Assembly: GCF_036985505.1 (NCBI RefSeq)
Contig: NZ_BTGQ01000005.1
Span: 62,001-126,000, forward strand
Length of the DNA: 64,000 bases
Direction: 5' to 3'
Source: Croceitalea sp947503285
GTDB taxonomy: Bacteria; Bacteroidota; Bacteroidia; Flavobacteriales; Flavobacteriaceae
Shown here: positions 36,246-43,706 of the stretch, piece by piece
How the letters are laid out: each line of letters opens with the position of its first letter
Position numbering within the stretch: position 1 is the first letter of the stretch
Notes under the pieces: model-generated
Told to the model about the DNA's origin: nothing
Seen by the model: the letters and a program-made list of their open reading frames with translations, nothing else
Database searches by the model: none
Position numbers and translations under genes: made by a program

Positions 36246-36992
36246 ATGAAAATTTATTTAAAGATTTGGAGACAAAAGAGCGCAGCTACGAAAGGAAGCA
36301 TGGTCCAATACACCCTTGATGGTGTTGAAAGCGACATGTCTTTTTTAGAGATGCTCGATGTATTGAACGAAGATTTAATCAACAAAGGCGAAGAACCTGT
36401 AGAATTTGACCACGATTGTAGGGAAGGTATTTGCGGTACCTGTTCTTTAATGATTAATGGTCGCCCACACGGTCCCGACTCTCGAATCACTGTCTGTCAA
36501 TTGCATATGCGCAGTTTTAATGATGGTGATACCATTGTCATAGAGCCATGGAGGGCAAAAGCGTTTCCTGTTATCAAAGATCTCATTGTTGACAGAACCG
36601 CATTCGATCGTATTCAACAGGCTGGTGGATACATTTCTGTGAACACCTCGGGCCGTCCGGTAGATGCAAATGCCATTCCTATCGAGAAAGACGCTGCCGA
36701 TGCCTCGTTCAATGCAGCGACCTGCATTGGTTGTGGTGCCTGTGTGGCTGCTTGTAAAAATGCCAGCGCCATGTTGTTCACCTCTGCAAAAGTCTCTCAA
36801 TTTGCCTTGCTACCGCAAGGTCAAGTAGAGGCAGCCGATAGGGTCTTGAACATGGTGCGTCAAATGGATCTCGAAGGTTTTGGAAATTGCACCAATACCG
36901 GAGCCTGCGAAGTAGAATGCCCAAAAGGAATTTCTTTAGAGAATATTGCCCGTATGAACCGCGAGTACTTGGCGGCCAGCGTGAAAGGGTAA
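36246..36992 (+). CDS. sdhB: Succinate dehydrogenase iron-sulfur subunit
   Basis: 248-residue electron-transfer subunit with three clusters. [2Fe-2S] ligands lie in DCREGICGTCSLMINGR near 57-73 plus a Cys in ITVCQLH near 84. The second set is CIGCGACVAACKN near 158-170, and the last set is NCTNTGACEVECPKGI near 215-230. All cysteines are intact. It ends 24 nt before a perfect palindromic terminator. Confidence 0.97.
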   Translation: MKIYLKIWRQKSAATKGSMVQYTLDGVESDMSFLEMLDVLNEDLINKGEEPVEFDHDCREGICGTCSLMINGRPHGPDSRITVCQLHMRSFNDGDTIVIEPWRAKAFPVIKDLIVDRTAFDRIQQAGGYISVNTSGRPVDANAIPIEKDAADASFNAATCIGCGACVAACKNASAMLFTSAKVSQFALLPQGQVEAADRVLNMVRQMDLEGFGNCTNTGACEVECPKGISLENIARMNREYLAASVKG

Positions 36993-37016
36993 TCATAAAT
37001 CAAACATGAAGTAGTA

Positions 37017-37051
37017 GACCTGTTGGATATCGATATCCAACAGGTCTTTTT
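37017..37051 (+). terminator. Terminator of sdhCAB (perfect palindrome)
   Basis: A 30-nt perfect palindrome (37017-37046), centred on GATATCGATATC with GACCTGTTG outer arms, is followed by six T. It is a strong intrinsic terminator. Confidence 0.88.
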
Positions 37052-37078
37052 AATTCACGGTTTTTGTTATCTTGAAGC

Positions 37079-37555
37079 ATGCCCGAAAAATATTCAGAAC
37101 AACCGATAAAAGTGCCAAGGTTCAACGAAGAATCAGGTTTCTACACTACGCCGGAACGCTCTAAGATCATGGGCAAGATCCGTGGTAAGAATACCAAACC
37201 AGAACTAGCCTTTCGAAAAGCCCTATGGGCCGCTGGTTACCGTTATCGCATTGATTACAAAAAATTAATCGGCAGGCCCGACATCCTCTTAAAAAAATAC
37301 AAGACCGCCATTTTTATTGATGGTGAGTTCTGGCATGGTTATCAATGGAAAGAGCGAAAGGCCAAACTGAAGAGCAACCGAGAATTTTGGATTGCCAAAA
37401 TCGAACGCAATATGCAGCGAGATCGAGAAGTGAACGCTGCTTTGAAAGAACTGGGCTATACCGTATTTCGGTTTTGGCAAAAAGAAGTGGATAAAAACCT
37501 AGAAGAATGCTTACATTCGGTTATCGAGCATCTCAAAAACCACACCCTTGATTGA
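37079..37555 (+). CDS. Very-short-patch-repair (Vsr)-like endonuclease
   Basis: 158-residue PD-(D/E)xK-type endonuclease of the Vsr family, which nicks beside T:G mismatches left by cytosine-5 methylation. Family features: MGKIRGKNTKPELAFRKAL near 31-49, GYRYRIDYKKLIGRPDILL near 54-72 with the catalytic Asp, and IDGEFWHGYQW near 81-91. The zinc-binding cysteines of the E. coli enzyme are absent (Glu in place of the first Cys), as in a subgroup of Vsr-like proteins. No cytosine methylase gene is nearby. Its end overlaps the aminotransferase start by 8 nt. Confidence 0.85.
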   Translation: MPEKYSEQPIKVPRFNEESGFYTTPERSKIMGKIRGKNTKPELAFRKALWAAGYRYRIDYKKLIGRPDILLKKYKTAIFIDGEFWHGYQWKERKAKLKSNREFWIAKIERNMQRDREVNAALKELGYTVFRFWQKEVDKNLEECLHSVIEHLKNHTLD

Positions 37556-38690
37556 ATCCAAACTCCCCCATGTAGGCACCACCATCTTCACGGCAATCGG
37601 TAAACTTGCCAAGGCCCACAATGCCGTAAATCTGTCGCAAGGCTTTCCAAATTTCAATGCAGATCCCAAATTACTTGGGCTAGTTCAAGATGCTATTTCC
37701 GAAGGATATAATCAATATGCCCCAATGCAGGGCGTATACGCACTTAGAGAGGTTATCTCCGAAAAGATTGAGAAATTATATGGCCATTACTATCATCCAG
37801 AATCTGAAATTACCATAACCGCTAGCGCGACCCAAGGCATTTTTACGGCGATTTCAGCATTCATAACTCCAAATGATGAAGTTATTGTCTTTAAACCTGC
37901 CTACGACTGCTACGAACCGGCCATTGAACTTTGTGGCGGTGTTGCCGTTGCCATTCAACTTTTAGGTAAGGATTTTCGAATTGATTGGGAAAGTTTTAAA
38001 TCTGCCATTAACGAAAAGACCAAAGCGGTCATCATCAATACCCCACATAACCCTACCGGAACCATTCTTTCTAAGCAAGATATGCTACGCCTTCAAGCCA
38101 TTTTGAAAGATACCGATATCATCTTGATAAGTGATGAAGTCTATGAACATCTGGTTTTCGATGGCAATACCCATGAAAGTGCCGCAAAGTTTAAAGACTT
38201 GGCTTCGAGAAGTATTCTTTGTGCATCTTTTGGAAAGACCTTTCATGTCACCGGTTGGAAAATGGGCTATTGTGCGGCCCCCAAAGAGTTAATGGTAGAA
38301 TTTCGAAAAGTACATCAGTATGTCGTTTTCTGTGCAAACCACCCTATGCAACAGGGTATTGCGCACTATTTGAAAAACCCAGATCACTATTTATCGTTGG
38401 GTCGATTTTATCAACAGAAAAGGGATTACTTCTTAAATGCGCTTGAGGGTTCCCGTTTTAAAATAAGTCCTTGCTCAGGCACTTATTTTCAAATTTTAGA
38501 CTACTCAGCAATCACACATGAAAGTGACCTGTCTTTTGCACAAAGGCTTATAAAAGAGCATAAAATCGCAAGTATACCCATTTCAGTCTTCAACCTCAAC
38601 AACCAAGACAACAAACAACTGCGGTTTTGCTTTGCCAAAACTGAGGAGACCCTAGATAGGGCAGCAACAATCCTATGTGGAATTCGATAG
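37548..38690 (+). CDS. PLP-dependent aminotransferase (methionine aminotransferase-like)
   Basis: 380-residue class I aminotransferase. The family core SKLPHVGTTIFTAIGKLA near 4-21 leads into NLSQGFPNF. The active-site region reads NTPHNPTGT near 165-173 and SDEVYEHL near 198-205; the PLP lysine lies in SFGKTFHVTGWKMG near 227-240 and the substrate Arg in LRFCFAK near the end. The YbdL/methionine aminotransferase type is the closest by eye. No ATG precedes the conserved start, so I use TTG at 37548, which overlaps vsr. Probably co-transcribed with it, though without an obvious joint role. Confidence 0.9.
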   Translation: MIESKLPHVGTTIFTAIGKLAKAHNAVNLSQGFPNFNADPKLLGLVQDAISEGYNQYAPMQGVYALREVISEKIEKLYGHYYHPESEITITASATQGIFTAISAFITPNDEVIVFKPAYDCYEPAIELCGGVAVAIQLLGKDFRIDWESFKSAINEKTKAVIINTPHNPTGTILSKQDMLRLQAILKDTDIILISDEVYEHLVFDGNTHESAAKFKDLASRSILCASFGKTFHVTGWKMGYCAAPKELMVEFRKVHQYVVFCANHPMQQGIAHYLKNPDHYLSLGRFYQQKRDYFLNALEGSRFKISPCSGTYFQILDYSAITHESDLSFAQRLIKEHKIASIPISVFNLNNQDNKQLRFCFAKTEETLDRAATILCGIR

Positions 38691-38701
38691 CTATGGAAAG
38701 G

Positions 38702-39415
38702 TTAAAACTGTCTTTTTACAACGCGAAATATACTTACGACATCGACAAGCGGAATCTCAAAATCACGATATTCGGGTGAATCGTTCAAACTGCTACAGGT
38801 CAGGGACTGATTTTTGGCATTAAACCCTGTAATTTGTTTACAAATAATTCTATTTTGACCAACGATCACAAACGCCTTATTCAAAAACCCGCTCATTTCA
38901 GCGTCGGAAAAAATATTCCCCTTATCAATTTTGACACCTAAAACCAAAGCATTGTTAGGGATACTATGAACGCTACCATCATTCATGGAATCACCTATTA
39001 CCTCAAAGGCCATATAGCCCCCATCATCGAAATAGTCAATTAAAAATGTACATTTTACGGGCCTTTCAAGTGCCTTTTCGTTCGTTACGCTTTCTAAAAA
39101 AGTGTCATGTGAATCGGCCAAAAGTAAAGGTGCCTCTATCAAGAACTTGCCGTTTTTTAAAACGTGGCAAATATTACCATGGGTACTAAAAACCCTTTTA
39201 TGTGTATATATTCCATCTTCTTCATTGACCTCTTGTAGGTACAACTCGGCAATGGTACTGTCAAAGAAATCAGCGATTTTAGTCAAATTCTTGATTGGAA
39301 TATTCGCATCTTTTTTTTCATAAAGTTGAATTGTTCTTAAGCTTACGCCTATTGCCGACGCCAAATCAGATTGATTTATACCGTTTTTACGCCTTAATTC
39401 CTTTATGATATGCAA
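38702..39415 (-). CDS. HTH/S24-peptidase-type transcriptional repressor (CI/LexA-like architecture)
   Basis: 237-residue regulator. Residues 1-60 are an XRE-type helix-turn-helix (INQSDLASAIGVSLRTIQLYE near 13-33). The C-terminal half is an S24/LexA-like domain with the serine at 143 (FEVIGDSMNDG) and lysine at 193 (RIICKQITGF), the normal catalytic pair. No Ala-Gly or Cys-Gly cleavage site is evident in the linker, so RecA-triggered self-cleavage is uncertain. The start (39415) faces the small gene at 39556 across a 140-nt region with palindromes. This resembles a phage-type switch, but no phage genes are present. Confidence 0.85.
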   Translation of the reverse strand: MHIIKELRRKNGINQSDLASAIGVSLRTIQLYEKKDANIPIKNLTKIADFFDSTIAELYLQEVNEEDGIYTHKRVFSTHGNICHVLKNGKFLIEAPLLLADSHDTFLESVTNEKALERPVKCTFLIDYFDDGGYMAFEVIGDSMNDGSVHSIPNNALVLGVKIDKGNIFSDAEMSGFLNKAFVIVGQNRIICKQITGFNAKNQSLTCSSLNDSPEYRDFEIPLVDVVSIFRVVKRQF

Positions 39416-39434
39416 AATTCTATATTATGTGTAA

Positions 39435-39470
39435 TATTTTTGCATATATTTATATATACATGCAAAAATA
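39435..39470. promoter_or_regulatory. Palindromic operator/promoter region between the repressor and small gene
   Basis: Left arm TATTTTTGCATATATT (39435-39450) and right arm TATACATGCAAAAATA (39455-39470) are complementary at 14 of 16 positions. Each arm also begins with TATTTTTG on its own strand, a -7 box match, so a bound repressor could cover promoters in both directions. Confidence 0.55.
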
Positions 39471-39481
39471 AATCGTATTTC

Positions 39482-39496
39482 TGTAATTGGATTACA
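39482..39496. promoter_or_regulatory. TGTAAT-N3-ATTACA palindrome, candidate second operator
   Basis: Perfect 6-nt arms TGTAAT (39482-39487) and ATTACA (39491-39496). A further TGTAAT half-site is at 39430-39435. A TATATTTG (39499-39506, minus strand) abuts it. Confidence 0.45.
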
Positions 39497-39555
39497 AACA
39501 AATATAGGAATAGAATCGCAATCGATTTAAGTCATTCATTCTTAAAAAAACCGAC

Positions 39556-39876
39556 ATGTTATCTAAACCAAAGTATAGCCTAACGATTAGAAATGAAACT
39601 ATGTTTAGTGAAGAGGATTACGGAAAACCGATTTCTGAAAGACTTTCAACGATTTTGAGAAGAACTACCTCAAAAGACGACTTGGCCAACATTGCCTTGC
39701 GCAGTAATGTCAGTTTTTCAACCATCAGGGATGTTGTTTACAGAACGAACAGCTTGACCAAATCAAATGCAAAAGCTATCGCCTTGCTCATTCACGTCGC
39801 GTTTGAAAATGCGATCGCACAAAAACTTCAGGCCGAGGGCGATATCATGTTTATGGATAATATGTTGAAATTATAG
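39556..39876 (+). CDS. Small putative HTH protein, divergent partner of the repressor
   Basis: 106-residue protein, no named family recognised. Residues about 40-75 (DDLANIALRSNVSFSTIRDVVYR, then NAKAIALLIHVAFE) have the helical spacing of a helix-turn-helix. This is inferred from pattern only. It has no membrane segment or signal peptide. Its position opposite an S24 repressor recalls a Cro-like gene, but residue evidence is modest. The gene ends 18 nt before the convergent beta-lactamase-fold gene. Confidence 0.6.
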   Translation: MLSKPKYSLTIRNETMFSEEDYGKPISERLSTILRRTTSKDDLANIALRSNVSFSTIRDVVYRTNSLTKSNAKAIALLIHVAFENAIAQKLQAEGDIMFMDNMLKL

Positions 39877-39894
39877 CATCGCGTAATCCGCATT

Positions 39895-41052
39895 CTATTT
39901 ACGCATCGAAGTCGCCAACTTTTCCATGAATTCCCCAATTTTATTAGGTTCTAACCATCTTGTAACGGCCACAACGTCATTTTCTTTATCAATAACGATA
40001 AAATTGCCCCCAAAACCGGCAGCGTAGTATATATTTTCTGAAAGGCCCCGCCAATGGCGCTTACCTTTTCTATTCAACCACCACATATAACCGTAATTCG
40101 CATTTGGTAAAGAAGGTCGTATCGCTTTTGCAATCCAATTTTCACTGATCAGTCTTTGTCCTCTCCATTTACCGTTATTCAAGAACAACACTCCAAATCG
40201 TGCCATGTCCTCAGCCGAAATAAACATTCCGGCGCCGGAATGCCCACCACCCGTAACAGACTTCATTTTAATGCCATCTATTTCTGTCCATGCATGGTCA
40301 TAACCGTGCCAACGCCAAGTAGTAGAGGCACCTATTTTATCCATAAGGTTTTCTTTCAACACCATTGGAAGTGGTTTTCGCCACACATGAGTCAATGCAT
40401 AAGCCAATACATTCACCCGAACATCATTATATTCCATGACCGTGCCGGGCTCTTTGGGCTTTTCAAACTTCCAATCGTCAATACCTCCCTCTTTAGGTGG
40501 TCTATCGGCCCAGTCTTTCCCTCCCCATAGTTCACCAGACCAAGCTGAATTTTGTTGTAAAAGATGCTCCCAGGTAATTTTTGAGTTATGCTGCCCATCA
40601 AAGGTTCCATCCCAAATATATCCGCCTACCTTGTCATTGGTATTGGCAATCAACTTTTGATCGAATGCCATGCCTGCAACGGTCGAAAGAAAGCTCTTCG
40701 TGACACTAAACGTCATATCTACCCTTTTGATATCGCCCCAAGAAGCGACCAAATACCCGTTTTTTAAAATCATTCCAGCGGGGCCTCCCCTCTTTTTAGT
40801 GGGGCCTAATATTTCGTGGAACGGTTCGCGTTCAAAACCCTTTAAAATTGCAATTCGCAAGTCTCGAGAACCAGAATATTCGTTTGCCTCAGCAAACTTG
40901 ACAACTTCCTCTAATTTTTCACTATTGAAATACGTTTCTACTTCGCCCAACTGTTTCCATGTTTCGTTTTGTTCAGGAAAGTAATATTCTTGGGCTACCG
41001 TTAGTCGTATGGTAAAACATCCTATTAAAAAAAATACACTCAAATTTTTCAT
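39895..41052 (-). CDS. Beta-lactamase/penicillin-binding-fold serine hydrolase
   Basis: 385-residue exported protein (signal peptide ending LTVAQE near 21). The class C beta-lactamase/esterase fold is indicated by SVTKSFLS near residue 113 (SxxK), YNDVRVN near 205 in place of YxN, and GGGHSGAGM near 270 (HxG). The N-terminal half (about 20-90) is a family extension. Activity could be esterase or peptidase rather than beta-lactamase. It follows the GNAT gene by 1 nt, so the two are co-transcribed. Confidence 0.86.
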   Translation of the reverse strand: MKNLSVFFLIGCFTIRLTVAQEYYFPEQNETWKQLGEVETYFNSEKLEEVVKFAEANEYSGSRDLRIAILKGFEREPFHEILGPTKKRGGPAGMILKNGYLVASWGDIKRVDMTFSVTKSFLSTVAGMAFDQKLIANTNDKVGGYIWDGTFDGQHNSKITWEHLLQQNSAWSGELWGGKDWADRPPKEGGIDDWKFEKPKEPGTVMEYNDVRVNVLAYALTHVWRKPLPMVLKENLMDKIGASTTWRWHGYDHAWTEIDGIKMKSVTGGGHSGAGMFISAEDMARFGVLFLNNGKWRGQRLISENWIAKAIRPSLPNANYGYMWWLNRKGKRHWRGLSENIYYAAGFGGNFIVIDKENDVVAVTRWLEPNKIGEFMEKLATSMRK

Positions 41053-41053
41053 A

Positions 41054-41581
41054 TTATACTTCTTTTCGCATTAGCCAATCGGTTTGTCTATCATTCCCGA
41101 TAAAATAGGGATGTGTCCCGATTTTTTGAAAACCATATGCCTCGTAAAACTTAATTGCCCTAGGGTTTCTTTGCCAAACCCCCAACCAAACATAGTGTTT
41201 CTTTCTGGTCTTGGCAATTTCAAAAATTTGGTTCAGTACTTGGCGTCCGATACCTTTACCTTGATACCCTGAAGTTATGTAAACCCTTTCGAGCTCTATT
41301 CCGATAACTTCGTGAAACTCTGATTGTACATCAAATTCATTAAGTTTAAAGTACCCCAGAACTTGCCCTTTGCCAATTACGAAATAAAATGTAGTATGTT
41401 CTTGGGACAGTTCTTTCTGAAGTTGCGTTGTTGAAAAAGCTGAGTCTATGTAGGTGTTAAAGTCTTCGGGGTCGTTATCTGCTTCAAAGGCCTCGCAAAA
41501 CGTACTTTTTGAAATTTGTACAAGATAGGTCAAATCGTCGCGAGTACATTTTCTGAATTCAATGTCCATTTTATCCATCAA
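41054..41581 (-). CDS. GNAT-family N-acetyltransferase
   Basis: 175-residue acyltransferase of the GNAT superfamily. The acetyl-CoA-binding motif is YITSGYQGKGIGRQVLN near 107-123 (Q/R-x-x-G-x-G/A), preceded by a V-shaped strand pair (FYFVIGKGQVLGYFKLNEFD) and followed by WLGVWQRNPRAIKFYEAYGF near 137-156. Substrate unknown. ATG at 41581. First gene of the two-gene unit with the serine hydrolase. Confidence 0.88.
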   Translation of the reverse strand: MMDKMDIEFRKCTRDDLTYLVQISKSTFCEAFEADNDPEDFNTYIDSAFSTTQLQKELSQEHTTFYFVIGKGQVLGYFKLNEFDVQSEFHEVIGIELERVYITSGYQGKGIGRQVLNQIFEIAKTRKKHYVWLGVWQRNPRAIKFYEAYGFQKIGTHPYFIGNDRQTDWLMRKEV

Positions 41582-41595
41582 ACCCTAAAAATAAA

Positions 41596-41632
41596 AAAAG
41601 GCCTTGATAATTATCAGGCCTTTTGTTTTTTT
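41596..41632. terminator. Terminator hairpin downstream of the small gene
   Basis: AAAAGGCC (41596-41603) and GGCCTTTT (41617-41624), with an inner TGATAA/TTATCA stem, followed by T-runs on the plus strand. With A-runs before it the hairpin can also act on the minus strand for the 35-residue gene. Confidence 0.75.
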
Positions 41633-41647
41633 GTTGAGGTGTTTGGT

Positions 41648-41755
41648 TTATAACATAAATAGTTTTCTGACCAATCGCATTATGCCGCTGTAAAAATCAT
41701 TGCGGTATATCTGTATTTCTTCTTCAACAGCCTTTTGGTTAAATTCGGTAATCAT
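41648..41755 (-). CDS. Possible 35-residue protein
   Basis: ATG at 41755 opens a 35-residue frame MITEFNQKAVEEEIQIYRND..., charged and amphipathic, ending KLFML with a basic stretch (RLVRKL). A terminator hairpin starts right after its stop, and no other gene accounts for this 336-nt gap. It has no recognisable ribosome binding site, which is normal for this group. The family is unknown; it could be a small regulatory or membrane-associated peptide. Ribosome profiling or conservation would decide it. Confidence 0.45.
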   Translation of the reverse strand: MITEFNQKAVEEEIQIYRNDFYSGIMRLVRKLFML

Positions 41756-41917
41756 TATTCTTTAGGGTTTTATTGTGGATAATTTGGGGTTGTTATTATA
41801 GTATAAATTTCTTTTAAAGTAACGTCGAATCCCATTTTTTGTTGTGTAAGCATCCTAACCTGTTGCCAGTTCCATAAAAAATGAAATTGTAAATACATAA
41901 AGGCTAGGCTAGCACCC

Positions 41918-42571
41918 TTATATCATCATTTCTGGAATATTGTCATTGACGATAAGTTTTCCTTCGGTTGCCTTTTGAATCGTTTCAATATCGACTCCCG
42001 GTGCTCTTTCCAAAAGCAAAAATCCATCAGGTGTGACTTCCAATACCGCTAAGTTGGTTACGATTTTCTTCACACATGCCACTCCGGTCAAGGGCAAGGT
42101 GCACTTTTTCAGTAATTTTGATTGTCCGGCCCTATTGGTATGCATCATCGCCACTATAATATTTTCGGCAGATGCCACTAAATCCATCGCTCCACCCATG
42201 CCTTTTACCATTTTGCCTGGAATCTTCCAATTGGCAATATCACCGTTTTCAGCAACTTCCATAGCTCCTAAAATAGTCAAATCAACATGTCTGCCACGAA
42301 TCATACTAAAACTCATTGCGGAATCAAAAAACGATGCCCCCGGCAAGGTGGTTATCGTTTGTTTACCCGCATTAATGATGTCTGCATCTTCTTCGCCTTC
42401 ATAAGGAAAGGGGCCCATGCCCAAAACCCCATTTTCACTTTGAAACTCTACGCTGATGTCTTCACGTACAAAATTGGCGACCAAGGTTGGAATACCTATG
42501 CCCAAATTCACATAGTACCCATCTTGTACTTCTTGTGCAATCCGTTTTGCGATTCCGTTTTTATCTAACAT
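41918..42571 (-). CDS. 3-oxoacid CoA-transferase subunit B
   Basis: 217-residue beta subunit of succinyl-CoA:3-ketoacid (or similar) CoA-transferase, moving CoA between acids such as succinate and acetoacetate. The catalytic Glu is in FQSENGVLGMGP near 43-54, and GKMVKGMGGAMDL near 120-132 matches the family. Length is normal. Its partner alpha subunit lies upstream at 42988-43692 on the same strand, but the two are separated by a 357-nt gene for a four-helix bundle protein. Confidence 0.93.
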   Translation of the reverse strand: MLDKNGIAKRIAQEVQDGYYVNLGIGIPTLVANFVREDISVEFQSENGVLGMGPFPYEGEEDADIINAGKQTITTLPGASFFDSAMSFSMIRGRHVDLTILGAMEVAENGDIANWKIPGKMVKGMGGAMDLVASAENIIVAMMHTNRAGQSKLLKKCTLPLTGVACVKKIVTNLAVLEVTPDGFLLLERAPGVDIETIQKATEGKLIVNDNIPEMMI

Positions 42572-42606
42572 ATAATTTAATTCAGCAATGAAGCAATATA
42601 TCAGTG

Positions 42607-42963
42607 TTATTTATTCAAATTCTTTTTACTTGTGCTGACAATTTTATACATAATCAATCCGAGTTCATTGACACTAGTCTTCAACCTTGTATTAAAAGGA
42701 TATGACTCGGAACGTTCGCATAAGGTCAACCAATACTTGGTTTCTTCCAATTCTTTTAGCGCAATTTTCATTTTGTGTATAAAATCTATCCTTGTCTCGG
42801 CGTTTTGAGCTTCATGGATGTTGGCCCCGATACTAGTGCCCGATTTTAACAATTGTCTTGCAACTACATACTTTTTATGCTCTTCTAATAGTTCACAAAA
42901 TTTGCTTATCATCAAAGCAAACCCTATCGATTTATCCACTACTGGATTATTCTTAACTACCAT
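42607..42963 (-). CDS. Four-helix bundle protein (S23 / 23S intervening-sequence family)
   Basis: 118-residue helical protein of the family first seen in intervening sequences of 23S rRNA. The conserved LLKSGTSIGANIHEAQNAETRIDFIHKM near residues 41-68 and LKELEETKYWL near 70-80 are diagnostic. The C-terminus is basic. Functions are unknown; some members are thought to bind RNA or other partners. It is set between the two CoA-transferase subunit genes on the same strand, which normally lie side by side, so it looks like an insertion. Confidence 0.9.
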   Translation of the reverse strand: MVVKNNPVVDKSIGFALMISKFCELLEEHKKYVVARQLLKSGTSIGANIHEAQNAETRIDFIHKMKIALKELEETKYWLTLCERSESYPFNTRLKTSVNELGLIMYKIVSTSKKNLNK

Positions 42964-42987
42964 TATTACATTGGCACATTAAAAAAT

Positions 42988-43692
42988 TTACACATTGCGA
43001 CTGCGAACAGTTCGCTGCTCGATACGCTTTTCATAATTTTTCCCCTGGAATATTCGTTGGACAAAAATTCCTGGGGTATGAATTTCATTTGGATCTAGAC
43101 TACCTGCCGGAAGCAGTTCTTCCACCTCAGCCACTGTTATTGTGGCGGCACCGCACATACAAGGGTTAAAATTGCGTGCGGTTCCTTTAAAAATAAGGTT
43201 ACCTGCTTCATCACCCTTCCAAGCTTTCACAAATGCAAAATCTGCTTTGAAAGCGGGTTCCAATACATACATTTTACCGTTAAATTCCCTTACCTCCTTA
43301 CCTTCTGCCACTTCAGTACCATAACCTGCGGGAGTATAAAAGGCCGGAAAGCCTGCCTGCGCTGCCCTACATTTTTCGGCCAAAGTACCCTGGGGAGTAA
43401 GTTCTACTTCTAGTTCACCGCTCAACATTTGTCGCTCAAACTCGTCATTTTCACCCACGTAAGAGGAAATCATTTTCTTTATTTGGCGGTTCTGCAGTAG
43501 TAACCCAAGGCCAAAATCATCAACCCCCGCATTGTTAGAAATGCAGGTGATGTCTTTTATACCCAAATTGACCAACTCAGCAATAGCATTTTCAGGAATG
43601 CCACAGAGGCCAAATCCGCCAAGCATGAAGGTCATGCCGTTCGAAACACCACTTAGGGCATCAGATACATTCGAAACCGTTTTTTTTATCAT
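42988..43692 (-). CDS. 3-oxoacid CoA-transferase subunit A
   Basis: 234-residue alpha subunit of the CoA-transferase. CoA-binding GGFGLCGIPENAI near 26-38 and ISNNAGVDDFGLG near 52-64 are family signatures, and AYVKAW-like segments follow (FAFVKAWKGDEAGNL near 153-167). With subunit B it should convert acetoacetate or another 3-oxoacid to its CoA ester. The C-terminal tail KNYEKRIEQRTVRSRN is basic and normal. Confidence 0.93.
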   Translation of the reverse strand: MIKKTVSNVSDALSGVSNGMTFMLGGFGLCGIPENAIAELVNLGIKDITCISNNAGVDDFGLGLLLQNRQIKKMISSYVGENDEFERQMLSGELEVELTPQGTLAEKCRAAQAGFPAFYTPAGYGTEVAEGKEVREFNGKMYVLEPAFKADFAFVKAWKGDEAGNLIFKGTARNFNPCMCGAATITVAEVEELLPAGSLDPNEIHTPGIFVQRIFQGKNYEKRIEQRTVRSRNV

Positions 43693-43706
43693 ATCAAAAC
43701 CTTTAA

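Noticed and set aside
38702..39415. LexA (SOS repressor)
   Set aside because: The HTH is of XRE type rather than the LexA winged helix, and the cleavage site is not evident.
38702..39876. Prophage
   Set aside because: A CI-like repressor is present, but there is no integrase, terminase, capsid, tail, or attachment-site repeat in the surrounding genes.
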